A stretch of DNA of 64,000 nucleotides from Streptomyces sp. TSRI0107. GTDB taxonomy: Bacteria; Actinomycetota; Actinomycetes; Streptomycetales; Streptomycetaceae. The position numbers were made by a program, and so were the translations under genes. Of this stretch, positions 31,324 through 38,885 are shown piece after piece (within the stretch, counting starts at the first letter, position 1; each line of letters starts with the position of its first letter). The stretch spans positions 248,001-312,000 of the forward strand of contig NZ_LIVZ01000010.1 in NCBI RefSeq assembly GCF_001905845.1, given 5' to 3'. The notes beneath the pieces are model-generated. The model was given only the letters and a program-made list of their open reading frames with translations. It did no database searches and was not told the origin of the DNA.

Positions 31324-33471
31324 ATGAGCTGGTTCCGGGCGCTGAGGCAGACCGCGCGCTCGGGGCTCGTCGTGCAACGCAAGCCCCTGGAACCGCTGAT
31401 CGCGCTGCGCGGCGCGGTCGGGCTGGCGATCACCATCGGGGTGAGTCTGTGGGCGCTCGGCCCGGAGGCGGCGGCCAGCTCGGCGTTCGGGGCGCTGCAG
31501 GCGGCGATCGCCACCTTCCAGCGCAGCTGGCGGCCACGCCCGGAGCTGGCGCTGGCCTCCGGCACCAGTCTCGCCGTCTCGACCTTCCTCGGCTACCTCA
31601 CCATCCCGCACCTGGCCCTGTTCCTCGCCCTGCTCGCCGTATGGACCTTCGCCGCCGGCCTGAGCTGGGCCGCGGGCCCCACGACCGGCCTGATCGCCTC
31701 CTCCAACGTGGCGATGATGCTGGTGACGGTCACCCTGCCGGCCTCCGTCGCCCAGGCGGCCGCGCACGCCGTGATGATGATCGCCGGCGGAGCCGTGCAG
31801 GCGGCGCTCATCGTCCTGTTCCCGGTCCGCCGCTGGGGCCCGCACCGCGACGCGCTCGCCGACGCCCTGGCCGCCGAGGCCGACTACGCCCGCCGCCTGC
31901 GCCACGACCCGGTCGCCCCCTTCGACCCGCTCCCGCTGATGGAGGCCCGGAACGCCGCCGCCGTCACCCCGCGCCAGGCCCGCCGACGCCCCGCCGAACT
32001 GCACGGCACCCGCGGCCTCGCCGAACGGATCCGCCCGGTCCTCGCCTCCCTGGCCGACCCGGCGCTCGGCGTCCCGCCGGAGGGCCGCGCCCGCGACCGG
32101 GTCCGCGAACTCCTCGCCGCCGCGGCCACCGTCCTCGACGCCGCCGCCCACGCCGTCCGCCACGGCACGCCCGTCACCCTCCCCGCCCCCGCCACCGCCG
32201 CCCTGCGCACCCCCGACACCGGCGCGGTCCTCACCGGCCCGCCGCAGCGCGCGGCCACCCGGCTGGCCCGCCTGCTGGCGGACGTGGTGGAGACCGCGGA
32301 AGCGGAGCCCCGACGGGGCGGACGCGCGAACCCCGCAGCCGAACCGGCCCCCCATCTGCCGCGCCCCACCCTGCCGCGCCTCGTCCCCGTCGTACTGCGG
32401 GCGATGCGCGACGAACTGCGGCTGCGCCACGACTCGCCGATCACCCGGCACGCCGTCCGGGTCACCGCGGTCGCCACCACCGGCTACCTCCTCGGCACCG
32501 CCCTCCCCCTGGGCCACGGCTACTGGGCGCCCCTCACCGCGGTCATGGTCATGCGCCCGGACTTCTCCCAGACGTACAGCCGCGCGGTGGCCCGCCTGGC
32601 CGGCACGGTCCTCGGCGTCGCCGTCGCCACCGCCATCGTGCAGCTCACCCACCCCGGCGTCTGGCTGTCCGCCGCGCTCGCCGTGGTCAGCGCCGCCCTG
32701 CTGTACCTCGTGATGCGCATGGGCCAGTTCGCCGCGCAGGCCTGCATCGGGGCGTACGTCGTCTTCCTGCTCGGCATGGCGGGCGAGCAGTGGACCCGGA
32801 CCGGGCCCGAACGCGTGCTGCTCACCCTGCTGGGCGGGCTGCTGGCGATGCTCTCGTACGCCGTCTACCCGGCGTGGGAGACACCGCGCCTGCGCACCCG
32901 TCTCGCCGACTGGCTGGCCGCCCAGGGCGGGTACGCCGCCGCGGTCCTGCGCCACCACGCGGACCCCGCGAACACCTCCGCCGACGACATCCGTGCGGCC
33001 CTGCTCACCGCCCGCGCGGCCCGTGCCGCCTGGCACACGGCGGTCGCCCGCGCGGAGAGCGAACCCGTACGCCATCGCGGTCTGTCCCGGGTCACGGCGG
33101 ACGACGCCGAGGAGGCGCTGACCCAGATGGGCCGCGTGGCGATGCTCCTGGAGGCCCACCTTCCGGACCACGCGGCCCCGCCGCTCCCACCCGCCGCCCG
33201 TCTCGCCGACGCCCTGCGCAAGGCCACGGCCCACGGCGCGAAGGCGGTACGCGACCGCCGCGTCCCCGACTGGGACACCGTACGGGCGACCCTCGAAGAC
33301 CCGTCCTGGACGGACTCGCCGCCCAAACCGGAGCAGCCCGCTGTCCCGGACCCGTCCCCGACGGACCCCGCGGGCGAAGCCCTCTACGTCCGTCAGGCGG
33401 CCCACCTGATGCTGGCCTGTCTGACCGAGCTGTCCGACGCCCTGGACGGCGACCGGGAAGCAGTCGGCTGA
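31324..33471 (+). CDS. FUSC family membrane protein
   Basis: A 715-residue membrane protein of the FUSC/aromatic-acid exporter type. The N-terminal membrane half (ALRGAVGLAITIGVSLWALG... to HAVMMIAGGAVQAALIVLF) is repeated by a second membrane block about residues 380-530 (HAVRVTAVATTGYLLGTALPLGHGYWAPLTAVMVMRPDF, cited by ends), the latter carrying the conserved GYWAPLT..MRPDFSQTY motif. Cytosolic helical regions follow each block. Members may export aromatic or toxic compounds; the substrate is not known. The ATG at 31324 is chosen; the frame is open upstream only as a shadow. Confidence 0.83.
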   Translation: MSWFRALRQTARSGLVVQRKPLEPLIALRGAVGLAITIGVSLWALGPEAAASSAFGALQAAIATFQRSWRPRPELALASGTSLAVSTFLGYLTIPHLALFLALLAVWTFAAGLSWAAGPTTGLIASSNVAMMLVTVTLPASVAQAAAHAVMMIAGGAVQAALIVLFPVRRWGPHRDALADALAAEADYARRLRHDPVAPFDPLPLMEARNAAAVTPRQARRRPAELHGTRGLAERIRPVLASLADPALGVPPEGRARDRVRELLAAAATVLDAAAHAVRHGTPVTLPAPATAALRTPDTGAVLTGPPQRAATRLARLLADVVETAEAEPRRGGRANPAAEPAPHLPRPTLPRLVPVVLRAMRDELRLRHDSPITRHAVRVTAVATTGYLLGTALPLGHGYWAPLTAVMVMRPDFSQTYSRAVARLAGTVLGVAVATAIVQLTHPGVWLSAALAVVSAALLYLVMRMGQFAAQACIGAYVVFLLGMAGEQWTRTGPERVLLTLLGGLLAMLSYAVYPAWETPRLRTRLADWLAAQGGYAAAVLRHHADPANTSADDIRAALLTARAARAAWHTAVARAESEPVRHRGLSRVTADDAEEALTQMGRVAMLLEAHLPDHAAPPLPPAARLADALRKATAHGAKAVRDRRVPDWDTVRATLEDPSWTDSPPKPEQPAVPDPSPTDPAGEALYVRQAAHLMLACLTELSDALDGDREAVG

Positions 33472-33499
33472 CCGGCCCCGCCCCAACCGCCGGCGGGCG

Positions 33500-34018
33500 C
33501 TACGGCGCCGTGGGCAACCCCGACGGCAGTTTGCCGCCCTCCGCCTTGGTGTACGTCTCGGTGCCCACCGTGCCCTCCCAGGTCACCTCCAGCGCGGTCG
33601 CCGTGGCGGAGTCGACCGTCCCGGTGCCCCGCTCCTCGTCCCCGCCGCCGCAGCGCAGCCGGATCGTCGGCTTTCCGGCCGCCTCGCCGACCTGCCCGCT
33701 GCACACCGCGCCCCTGCTGGCGAACAGCCCGGCGTCGTCGCCGGTGATCACCAGGGCCACGGCCTGCCCGCCGGTGGTGGCGAGCCAGCTGCCCTGCAGC
33801 TCCGCGCGTCCGGCGCCGGACGGCCCCGCGCTCTCGGGGGCGGAGGCGGATGGCGAGGCGGGGGCGGACGCCGAGGAGGTGGGCGTGACCGCGTCCTCGG
33901 AGCCGCCGTCGTCACTGCACGCGCTCAGCAGCAGCACGCCGCCCAGCCCCGCGGCCGCGGCCATGGCCGAGATCCGTGTCCGCCCGCGCGCCCCGCGCGC
34001 GTACGTCGCCGAAGTCAC
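33500..34018 (-). CDS. Putative secreted lipoprotein
   Basis: A 172-residue predicted lipoprotein with signal peptide and lipobox LLLSAC (Cys about residue 34), a Ser/Pro/Ala-rich spacer and a C-terminal domain of small beta strands (LQGSWLATTGGQAVALVITGDDAGLF, then CSGQVGEAAGKPTIRLRC with a probable disulfide). I do not recognise a named family. It faces the FUSC gene across 28 bases. Confidence 0.78.
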   Translation of the reverse strand: MTSATYARGARGRTRISAMAAAAGLGGVLLLSACSDDGGSEDAVTPTSSASAPASPSASAPESAGPSGAGRAELQGSWLATTGGQAVALVITGDDAGLFASRGAVCSGQVGEAAGKPTIRLRCGGGDEERGTGTVDSATATALEVTWEGTVGTETYTKAEGGKLPSGLPTAP

Positions 34019-34079
34019 TGCGAGCCCCCCAGGGATCAGACCGGACGGTACGCCCCAGCAAGCTACCAGGAAGTAGGAA

Positions 34080-34385
34080 CTACCAGGAGGACTTCCGGAC
34101 CCCCGGCAGATACCCCGCGTGCGCCTGCTCCCGCAGCGACACCCGCGACAGCCCGAACGCCCGGAGGTAGCCGCGCGGGCGCCCGTCCACCTGGTCCCGG
34201 TTGCGCACGCGGGTGGCGCTCGCGTCCCGTGGCTGCGCGCGCAACTCGGCCTGCGCGGCCCGCCGTTCCGCGTCGCTGGTGGACGGCCGGCGGATGATCT
34301 CCTTCAGTTCGGCGCGCCGCGCGGCGTACCGCGCGACGGTCTCCTGCCGTTTCGCGTTCTTCGCGATCTTGCTCTTCTTCGCCAT
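34080..34385 (-). CDS. rpsN: 30S ribosomal protein S14 (zinc-independent paralog)
   Basis: A 101-residue S14 of the long, cysteine-free (C-minus) type. AKKSKIAKNAKRQETVARYAARR opens the protein, and RVRNRDQVDGRPRGYLRAFGLSRVSLRE is the conserved rRNA-binding core; the CxxC pairs of the zinc form are absent. It is expected to replace the zinc-binding S14 when zinc is scarce. The start overlaps the rpmB stop by one base, and both genes run left from the Zur-like site at 34656. Confidence 0.95.
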   Translation of the reverse strand: MAKKSKIAKNAKRQETVARYAARRAELKEIIRRPSTSDAERRAAQAELRAQPRDASATRVRNRDQVDGRPRGYLRAFGLSRVSLREQAHAGYLPGVRKSSW

Positions 34386-34621
34386 CAGACCCGCACCCCC
34401 CGCGCGCGGATCCGGGCCACGGCGGCCTCGATCCCGATCGTGTCGACGGTCTTGATCCCCTTGGTGCTCAGCCGCAGCCGGACGTACCGGTTCTCGCTCG
34501 GCAGCCAGTACCGCTTGGACTGGACGTTGGGGTCGAAGCGGCGCGGGGTGCGCCGGTGTGAGTGCGAGACGCGGTTGCCGAAGCCGGGCCGGGTGCCGGT
34601 CAGCATGCAGTGGGCGGACAC
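34385..34621 (-). CDS. rpmB: 50S ribosomal protein L28 (zinc-independent paralog)
   Basis: A 78-residue L28. SHSHRRTPRRFDPN and the C-terminal GIKTVDTIGIEAAVARIRARG are family hallmarks. It has one Cys near the N terminus (SAHCMLTGTRPG) but no paired CxxC motifs, so it is the C-minus form. The GTG start gives the standard MSAHC... N terminus, with GAGGAG upstream; the frame is open further upstream. It is the first gene of the leftward half of the zinc-responsive ribosomal gene island. Confidence 0.94.
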   Translation of the reverse strand: MSAHCMLTGTRPGFGNRVSHSHRRTPRRFDPNVQSKRYWLPSENRYVRLRLSTKGIKTVDTIGIEAAVARIRARGVRV

Positions 34622-34655
34622 GGGGTGACGCACCTCTCCTCGATCGAGTTCGTAA

Positions 34656-34670
34656 TGGAATTCATTTTCA
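34656..34670. promoter_or_regulatory. Candidate Zur box between divergent ribosomal operons
   Basis: TGGAATTCATTTTCA matches the streptomycete Zur consensus TGAAAATGATTTTCA at 12 of 15 positions. It lies in the 62-bp gap between rpmB (left) and rpmG (right), both encoding zinc-free ribosomal proteins, exactly where a shared zinc-dependent repressor site is expected. The AT-rich gap also supplies CAT/TAACAT-like -10 material. Confidence 0.78.
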
Positions 34671-34683
34671 GTAACATAGCAGC

Positions 34684-34848
34684 ATGGCACGCAACGAACT
34701 CCGCCCGGTCATCAAGCTCCGGTCCACCGCCGGCACCGGCTACACCTACGTCACCCGCAAGAACCGCCGTAACGACCCGGACCGTATGACCCTGCGCAAG
34801 TACGACCCGGTCGCCGGCCGGCACGTCGACTTCCGAGAGGAGCGCTGA
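34684..34848 (+). CDS. rpmG: 50S ribosomal protein L33 (zinc-independent paralog)
   Basis: A 54-residue L33 (MARNELRPVIKLRSTAGTG...YVTRKNRRNDPDRMTLRKYDP). All four zinc-ligand cysteines of the C-plus form are missing. It lies 13 bases right of the Zur-like site and 6 bases before rpmE. Its start codon is so close to the operator that translation may begin on a very short leader. Part of the Zur-type ribosomal replacement set. Confidence 0.95.
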   Translation: MARNELRPVIKLRSTAGTGYTYVTRKNRRNDPDRMTLRKYDPVAGRHVDFREER

Positions 34849-34854
34849 GCAGCC

Positions 34855-35103
34855 GTGCGCCAGGGAATCCACCCCGACTACGGCCCCGTCGTCTTCCGCG
34901 ACCGCGCCGCCGACTACGCCTTCCTGACCCGCTCGACGATGACGAGCGACAAGACCATCGAGTGGGAGGACGGCAACACCTACCCGGTCGTCGACGTCGA
35001 GATCTCCCACGTCAGCCACCCCTTCTACACGGGCACGGCCCGCGTCCTGGACACCGCCGGCCGCGTCGAGCGCTTCGAGCGCCGGTACGGGAAGCGGAGC
35101 TGA
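34855..35103 (+). CDS. rpmE2: 50S ribosomal protein L31 type B (zinc-independent)
   Basis: An 82-residue type B L31 (MRQGIHPDYGPVVFRDRAADYAFLTRST..., ending HPFYTGTARVLDTAGRVERFERRYGK). The type A CxxC zinc motif is absent. GTG start at 34855 with GAGAGGAG upstream, inside the end of rpmG. It should displace zinc-binding L31 from ribosomes during zinc limitation and so release zinc. Confidence 0.95.
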   Translation: MRQGIHPDYGPVVFRDRAADYAFLTRSTMTSDKTIEWEDGNTYPVVDVEISHVSHPFYTGTARVLDTAGRVERFERRYGKRS

Positions 35104-35107
35104 CACC

Positions 35108-36238
35108 GTGTCCGACCTCTCCGTCGTGATCGTCGGCGGGCTGCACTCCGACGCCCGCAAGGCGGCCGTCGCGCGGCTGCTCGCCGACGTCCCCGGCAGC
35201 GTCGCCCTCCACCACGACCTGACGACGGCCGCGGCCGGCACCGTCGTCCGCACCGTCCGGGACGCCGACGGCGTCCGGTACGCCGGTGAGGCGCCGCTGG
35301 TCAACGACTGCGCGTGCTGCGCCCTGCGCGAGGACCTGGTGCCCGAGCTGCGGAGCCTCGCCGACGCCGGGGACACCCGGCTCGCGGTCGTCGAGCTGTG
35401 GGACTCCGTGGAGCCGAAGGCGATGGCCGAGGTCGTCACCGCCGGCGGCCTCACCGTCACCGGTGTGCTCACCGCCGTCGACCCGGCGCTGCTGCTGCCG
35501 TACCTCGGCAACGGCGACGACCTCGCCGAGGCCGGGCTCGCCGCGGCCGCCACCGACCAGCGGACCGTCGCCGACACCTTCGCCCGCCAGCTGGAGTACG
35601 CCCCCGTCCTCGCCGTCGCCGACTCCGAGGAGGCCGACGACGAGGACCGCGAGCTGCTGGCCCAGCTGCACCCGACCGCCCGCCGGGTCCCGATCGGCCA
35701 CGGTGACCTGGCGGGCGCCGCACTCGCCGGTTTCGACGTCGAGGCGGCCGCCGCCGCCCAGCACCCGGCGTGCGCGCTGCTGCCCGCCGAGGCCGACGCG
35801 CACGGCGTGACCACCTTCGTCTGGCACCGGCGCCGCCCCTTCCACCCGGAGCGGCTCTACCAGGCGCTGGAGGACCTGACCTGCGCCGCCGCGCGCAGCC
35901 GGGGCCGGTTCTGGCTCGCCGACAGGCCGGACACCCTGCTGCACTGGGACGCGGCGGGCGGCGCGCTGTGCGTGGAGAGCGCCGGCCCGTGGCTCGCCTC
36001 GCTGCCCGACGCGGCCTGGGAGATGCTGCCGCCGATACGCCGCGCCGCCGCCGCGCTCGACTGGCACCCCGAGCACGGCGACTGCTGCCAGCACCTGGTC
36101 TTCATCTCGCCCGGCCTCGACCGCGACAACCTGCGGCGGCTGCTGGAGTCCTGTCTGCTGACCGACGCCGAGTACGCCGCCGGGCGGGACGCCTGGAAGC
36201 GGCTGCCGCCCGCCTTCGACACCCTTCTGGAGGTCTGA
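35108..36238 (+). CDS. CobW/COG0523-family protein (zinc-island GTPase-like)
   Basis: A 376-residue COG0523 protein. The metal-binding CxCC motif is present (NDCACCALREDLVPELRSL, about residues 63-81), and the C-terminal CobW domain begins TTFVWHRRRPFHPERLYQALE. The expected Walker A (GxxxxGKT) at the N terminus is degenerate: VVIVGGLHSDARKAAVARLL has no GK[ST]. Family members deliver zinc to client proteins under starvation, and the gene sits inside the Zur-type operon between rpmE2 and rpsR (5- and 6-base gaps). GTP binding is doubtful from this sequence. Confidence 0.86.
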   Translation: MSDLSVVIVGGLHSDARKAAVARLLADVPGSVALHHDLTTAAAGTVVRTVRDADGVRYAGEAPLVNDCACCALREDLVPELRSLADAGDTRLAVVELWDSVEPKAMAEVVTAGGLTVTGVLTAVDPALLLPYLGNGDDLAEAGLAAAATDQRTVADTFARQLEYAPVLAVADSEEADDEDRELLAQLHPTARRVPIGHGDLAGAALAGFDVEAAAAAQHPACALLPAEADAHGVTTFVWHRRRPFHPERLYQALEDLTCAAARSRGRFWLADRPDTLLHWDAAGGALCVESAGPWLASLPDAAWEMLPPIRRAAAALDWHPEHGDCCQHLVFISPGLDRDNLRRLLESCLLTDAEYAAGRDAWKRLPPAFDTLLEV

Positions 36239-36244
36239 ACCCGC

Positions 36245-36478
36245 ATGCCCCGCAAGCCCGACCGCAAGCCCGCCAAGAACCGGCCGAACCCCCTGGACGA
36301 GGCGGGGGTGACGTACGTCGACTACAAGGACACCGATCTGCTGCGGAAGTTCGTCTCCGACCGCGGCAAGATCCGCAGCCGCCGTGTCACCCGGGTCGGT
36401 TCGCAGCAGCAGCGGCAGCTGGCCCGCGCGATCAAGAACGCCCGCGAGATGGCCCTGCTGCCGTACGCCGGTCGCTGA
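36245..36478 (+). CDS. rpsR: 30S ribosomal protein S18 (zinc-independent paralog)
   Basis: A 77-residue S18 (VTYVDYKDTDLLRKFVSDRGKI, then RRVTRVGSQQQRQLARAIKNAREMALLPY). It has no cysteine. Last gene of the rightward zinc-island operon, followed by a strong hairpin terminator. A constitutive S18 with zinc ligands is expected elsewhere in the genome. Confidence 0.95.
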   Translation: MPRKPDRKPAKNRPNPLDEAGVTYVDYKDTDLLRKFVSDRGKIRSRRVTRVGSQQQRQLARAIKNAREMALLPYAGR

Positions 36479-36514
36479 CGCCCCGCCTGCCCCGCGCTCC
36501 CCGCGCTCCCCGCG

Positions 36515-36550
36515 CGACGAGCCCCGCCTCACCGGAGGCGGGGCTCGTCG
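36515..36550 (+). terminator. Terminator of the zinc-island operon
   Basis: A perfect 16-bp stem (CGACGAGCCCCGCCTC and its complement) with the 4-nt loop ACCG, 36 bases after the rpsR stop. No T tract follows, as is common in Streptomyces. Confidence 0.8.
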
Positions 36551-36689
36551 GCGTTCGTGTCAAATCTCCTGGGAAATAAGGAAGTTCACGGAAGTTCAAT
36601 GGAACACAAAGCTGTTGGCGAGCGTCTGTTCCTAGTACCGGAACCACTCCGGTAAAGCGGGGGCAAAGTTGTAGTCACGGGAACACCCC

Positions 36690-36724
36690 GCGTGCACGTG
36701 CATCTGCTCATGCAACTGCAGATG
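36690..36724 (+). promoter_or_regulatory. Shared 18-bp motif with direct repeats, upstream of DUF397 gene
   Basis: GCGTGCACGTGCATCTGC (36690-36707) recurs in inverted orientation at 37711-37728 upstream of the ATPase gene. It is followed at 12-bp spacing by a second TGCAWCTGC half-site (36711-36719), giving a direct repeat; the copy at the ATPase promoter has the same layout. The motif lies 76-110 bases before the DUF397 start and is a candidate operator for the XRE regulator at 37933. The rest of 36551-36799 holds no gene. Confidence 0.65.
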
Positions 36725-36799
36725 AAGAGGGTTATGATCCGGCACAGTTGACCACTGCACCTATGGCCAGACAGCCAGTGCACCACCGGGGAGCGACCT

Positions 36800-37042
36800 G
36801 TGGACCACGACGTGTACAACGGCATGGCCGCCACCGAGCTGCGCGGTGTGGCCTGGCAGAAGAGTCGGCACAGCAACTCGCAGGGTTCGTGTGTGGAGTT
36901 CGCCCGGTTGCCGGGCGGGCGGGTGGCCGTACGGAATTCCAACTTCCCCGACGGGCCCGCGCTCGTGTACACCCGGGCGGAGATCGAGGCCATGCTGCTC
37001 GGGGTGAAGGACGGCGAGTTCGACCACCTGGTGGCGGGCTGA
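36800..37042 (+). CDS. DUF397 domain-containing protein
   Basis: An 80-residue DUF397 protein (VAWQKSRHSNSQGSCVEFARLPGGRVAVRNSNFPDGPALVYTRAEIEAML is the domain, residues about 17-66, cited by ends). GTG start at 36800. Such small proteins are encoded beside XRE/DUF5753 regulators and an anti-sigma-type ATPase in many streptomycete loci (the whiJ/abaA-like arrangement) and are thought to antagonise the XRE protein. All three partners are present here. Confidence 0.88.
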   Translation: MDHDVYNGMAATELRGVAWQKSRHSNSQGSCVEFARLPGGRVAVRNSNFPDGPALVYTRAEIEAMLLGVKDGEFDHLVAG

Positions 37043-37100
37043 GGACCGGGTCCGCCGGAATTTCCGGAAGCGGGCCCCGCTTTTCGCCGCGACGCGCGTA

Positions 37101-37130
37101 GAACCGCGGCACGCGCGCGTGCCGCGGTTC
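37101..37130. terminator. Bidirectional terminator between DUF397 and ATPase genes
   Basis: A perfect 30-bp palindrome (left arm GAACCGCGGCACGC, 37101-37114) sits between the convergent stops at 37042 and 37132 and could end both transcripts. Confidence 0.75.
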
Positions 37131-37131
37131 G

Positions 37132-37626
37132 TCACTCGGCGGGCTGTAGCCGGAACAGCGCCCAGACCACCTTGCCGCTGAGCGTGCCGGCCAGCGGGTG
37201 CCAGCCCCAGCTGTCGCAGAAGGAGTCCACGAGGAACAGCCCGCGGCCGGACTCCGCCGAGAAGTCGTCCGCCTCACGGGCGACCGGGCTGTCGTTGCTC
37301 GGGTCGCGCACCGCGCACACCAGCCGCTCGGTCCAGCGCATCAGGTGCAGCCGTACCTGCGGGTCCTGGTCCGACGCCCGCGCGGTGTCCGGCAGGGCGT
37401 GCCGCAGGGCGTTGGTGACGAGTTCCGAGACGACCAGACAGACGTCGTCGAACCGTTCGCCGAGACCCCACTGGTCGAGGGTGCCGCGGGTGAACCGGCG
37501 TGCGTCACCCACCGCTTCGTAGCGGGCGGGGAGGGCGCAGGAGGCGGCGCTGGAGACGGCCGCGGGATCGAGTGGGGGAAGGCCCTGCCGTAACGGCTCG
37601 AGCATGGTCGATCCATTCGTTGCCAT
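37132..37626 (-). CDS. Anti-sigma-type ATP-binding protein (HATPase_c_2, RsbW-like)
   Basis: A 164-residue protein with a GHKL ATPase fold: N box CLVVSELVTNALRHA (about 65-79), then DDFSAESGRGLFLVDSFCDSWGW with the G1/G2 glycines. It belongs to the RsbW/SpoIIAB-like stand-alone kinases abundant in Streptomyces. ATG 37626 is chosen for the GGGAG site 8 bases upstream. It is part of the XRE/DUF397/ATPase trio, and its upstream region carries the same 18-bp motif as the DUF397 gene. Confidence 0.85.
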   Translation of the reverse strand: MATNGSTMLEPLRQGLPPLDPAAVSSAASCALPARYEAVGDARRFTRGTLDQWGLGERFDDVCLVVSELVTNALRHALPDTARASDQDPQVRLHLMRWTERLVCAVRDPSNDSPVAREADDFSAESGRGLFLVDSFCDSWGWHPLAGTLSGKVVWALFRLQPAE

Positions 37627-37698
37627 GCGGGGCACTCCCGGAATTCGCGGTCGTTGCGATGCAGCGGTGGCGCGGGACCATGGTTTCGGATGCGCAGG

Positions 37699-37728
37699 GC
37701 AGATGCAAGGGCAGATGCACGTGCACGC
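37699..37728 (-). promoter_or_regulatory. Shared motif (second copy) upstream of the ATPase gene
   Basis: GCAGATGCA occurs at 37699-37707 and 37711-37719 (12-bp period), and 37711-37728 is the exact reverse complement of the 18-bp motif at 36690-36707. It lies 73-102 bases upstream of the ATPase start, the same distance as at the DUF397 promoter. The remaining part of 37627-37932 contains the start region of the XRE gene and no other gene. Confidence 0.65.
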
Positions 37729-37932
37729 GACCGAAATCGACCCTCCCGTACCGCTTCTTGGCCATTTTTTCCGCCATCTTCTCGTCGTCCGCCGGTCGCC
37801 TTCCGGTCGTCCGGCTGCGCGCCCCTGCCCGGAATCTTTGGCTTCTTTCCGTCTGTGTAATCGGACGAGTACAGCTCGGAGTGATTTAGTGGCAGACTGC
37901 GGGCCCTAAGACGGTTGGGGAGGCTGGCGAAC

Positions 37933-38793
37933 GTGAGCGCGGGAGAGCCCGGATCGGTGGTGCGGCGCATGCTGCTCGGCTCGCAACTCAGGCGGCTGCG
38001 CGAGGCGCGTGGCATCACCCGCGAGGCGGCGGGCTACCACATCCGCGCGTCCGAGTCGAAGATCAGCCGGATGGAGCTGGGCCGGGTGAGCTTCAAGACG
38101 AGGGACGTCGAGGACCTGCTGACGCTGTACGGCATCACGGACGAGACCGAGCGCAACTCGCTCGTCTCGCTCGCCCGCGAGGCCAATGTCGCCGGCTGGT
38201 GGCACAGTTACTCCGACGTGCTGCCCAGCTGGTTCCCGACCTACGTCGGCCTGGAGGGCGCCGCGTCCCTGATCCGCGTCTACGAGGTGCAGTTCGTGCA
38301 CGGCCTGCTGCAGACCGAGGAGTACGCCCGCGCGGTGGTGCGGCGCGGCATGAAGGGCGCGAGCGAGGCCGACGTCGAACGCCGCGTGGCGCTGCGCCTG
38401 GAGCGGCAGAAGCACCTCGTCGCGGAGAACGCCCCCGACTTCCACATCGTCCTGGACGAGGCCGCCCTGCGCCGCCCCTACGGCGACCGCGAGGTGATGC
38501 GCGGCCAGCTCCAGCACCTCATCGAGATCTCCGAGCGGCCCAACGTCCGGCTGCAGATCATGCCGTTCGGCTTCGGCGGGCACTCCGGCGAGAGCGGCGC
38601 CTTCACCATCCTCAGCTTCCCCGAGTCCGACCTCTCGGACGTGGTCTACCTCGAGCAGCTGACCAGCGCCCTGTACCTGGACAAGCACGAGGACGTCGCC
38701 CAGTACGAGAGCGCCCTCAAGGAGCTGCAGCGCGACAGCCCGGGACCGGCGGAGAGCCGCGATCTCCTCAGGGGTCTCCTCCAACTCTCCTGA
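37933..38793 (+). CDS. XRE-family regulator with DUF5753 domain (WhiJ-like)
   Basis: A 286-residue DNA-binding protein. The HTH is LGSQLRRLREARGITREAAGYHIRASESKISRMELGR (about residues 12-48, cited by ends), and the C-terminal DUF5753 ligand domain begins VQFVHGLLQTEEYARAV and includes RPNVRLQIMPFGFGGHSG. The GTG at 37933 has GGGGAGG about 10 bases upstream; a TTG six codons earlier is less likely. WhiJ-type proteins with DUF397 partners control development or antibiotic production. It is the natural candidate to bind the motif shared by the two neighbouring promoters. Confidence 0.88.
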   Translation: MSAGEPGSVVRRMLLGSQLRRLREARGITREAAGYHIRASESKISRMELGRVSFKTRDVEDLLTLYGITDETERNSLVSLAREANVAGWWHSYSDVLPSWFPTYVGLEGAASLIRVYEVQFVHGLLQTEEYARAVVRRGMKGASEADVERRVALRLERQKHLVAENAPDFHIVLDEAALRRPYGDREVMRGQLQHLIEISERPNVRLQIMPFGFGGHSGESGAFTILSFPESDLSDVVYLEQLTSALYLDKHEDVAQYESALKELQRDSPGPAESRDLLRGLLQLS

Positions 38794-38885
38794 CTCCAAG
38801 GCCAAGTTGGAGAACCGGCCAGTAGGATGACGGGCGATCAGGCACATCTGTCCGTCTGCTTCTGCGGCAGGGATTGAGGGATCAC

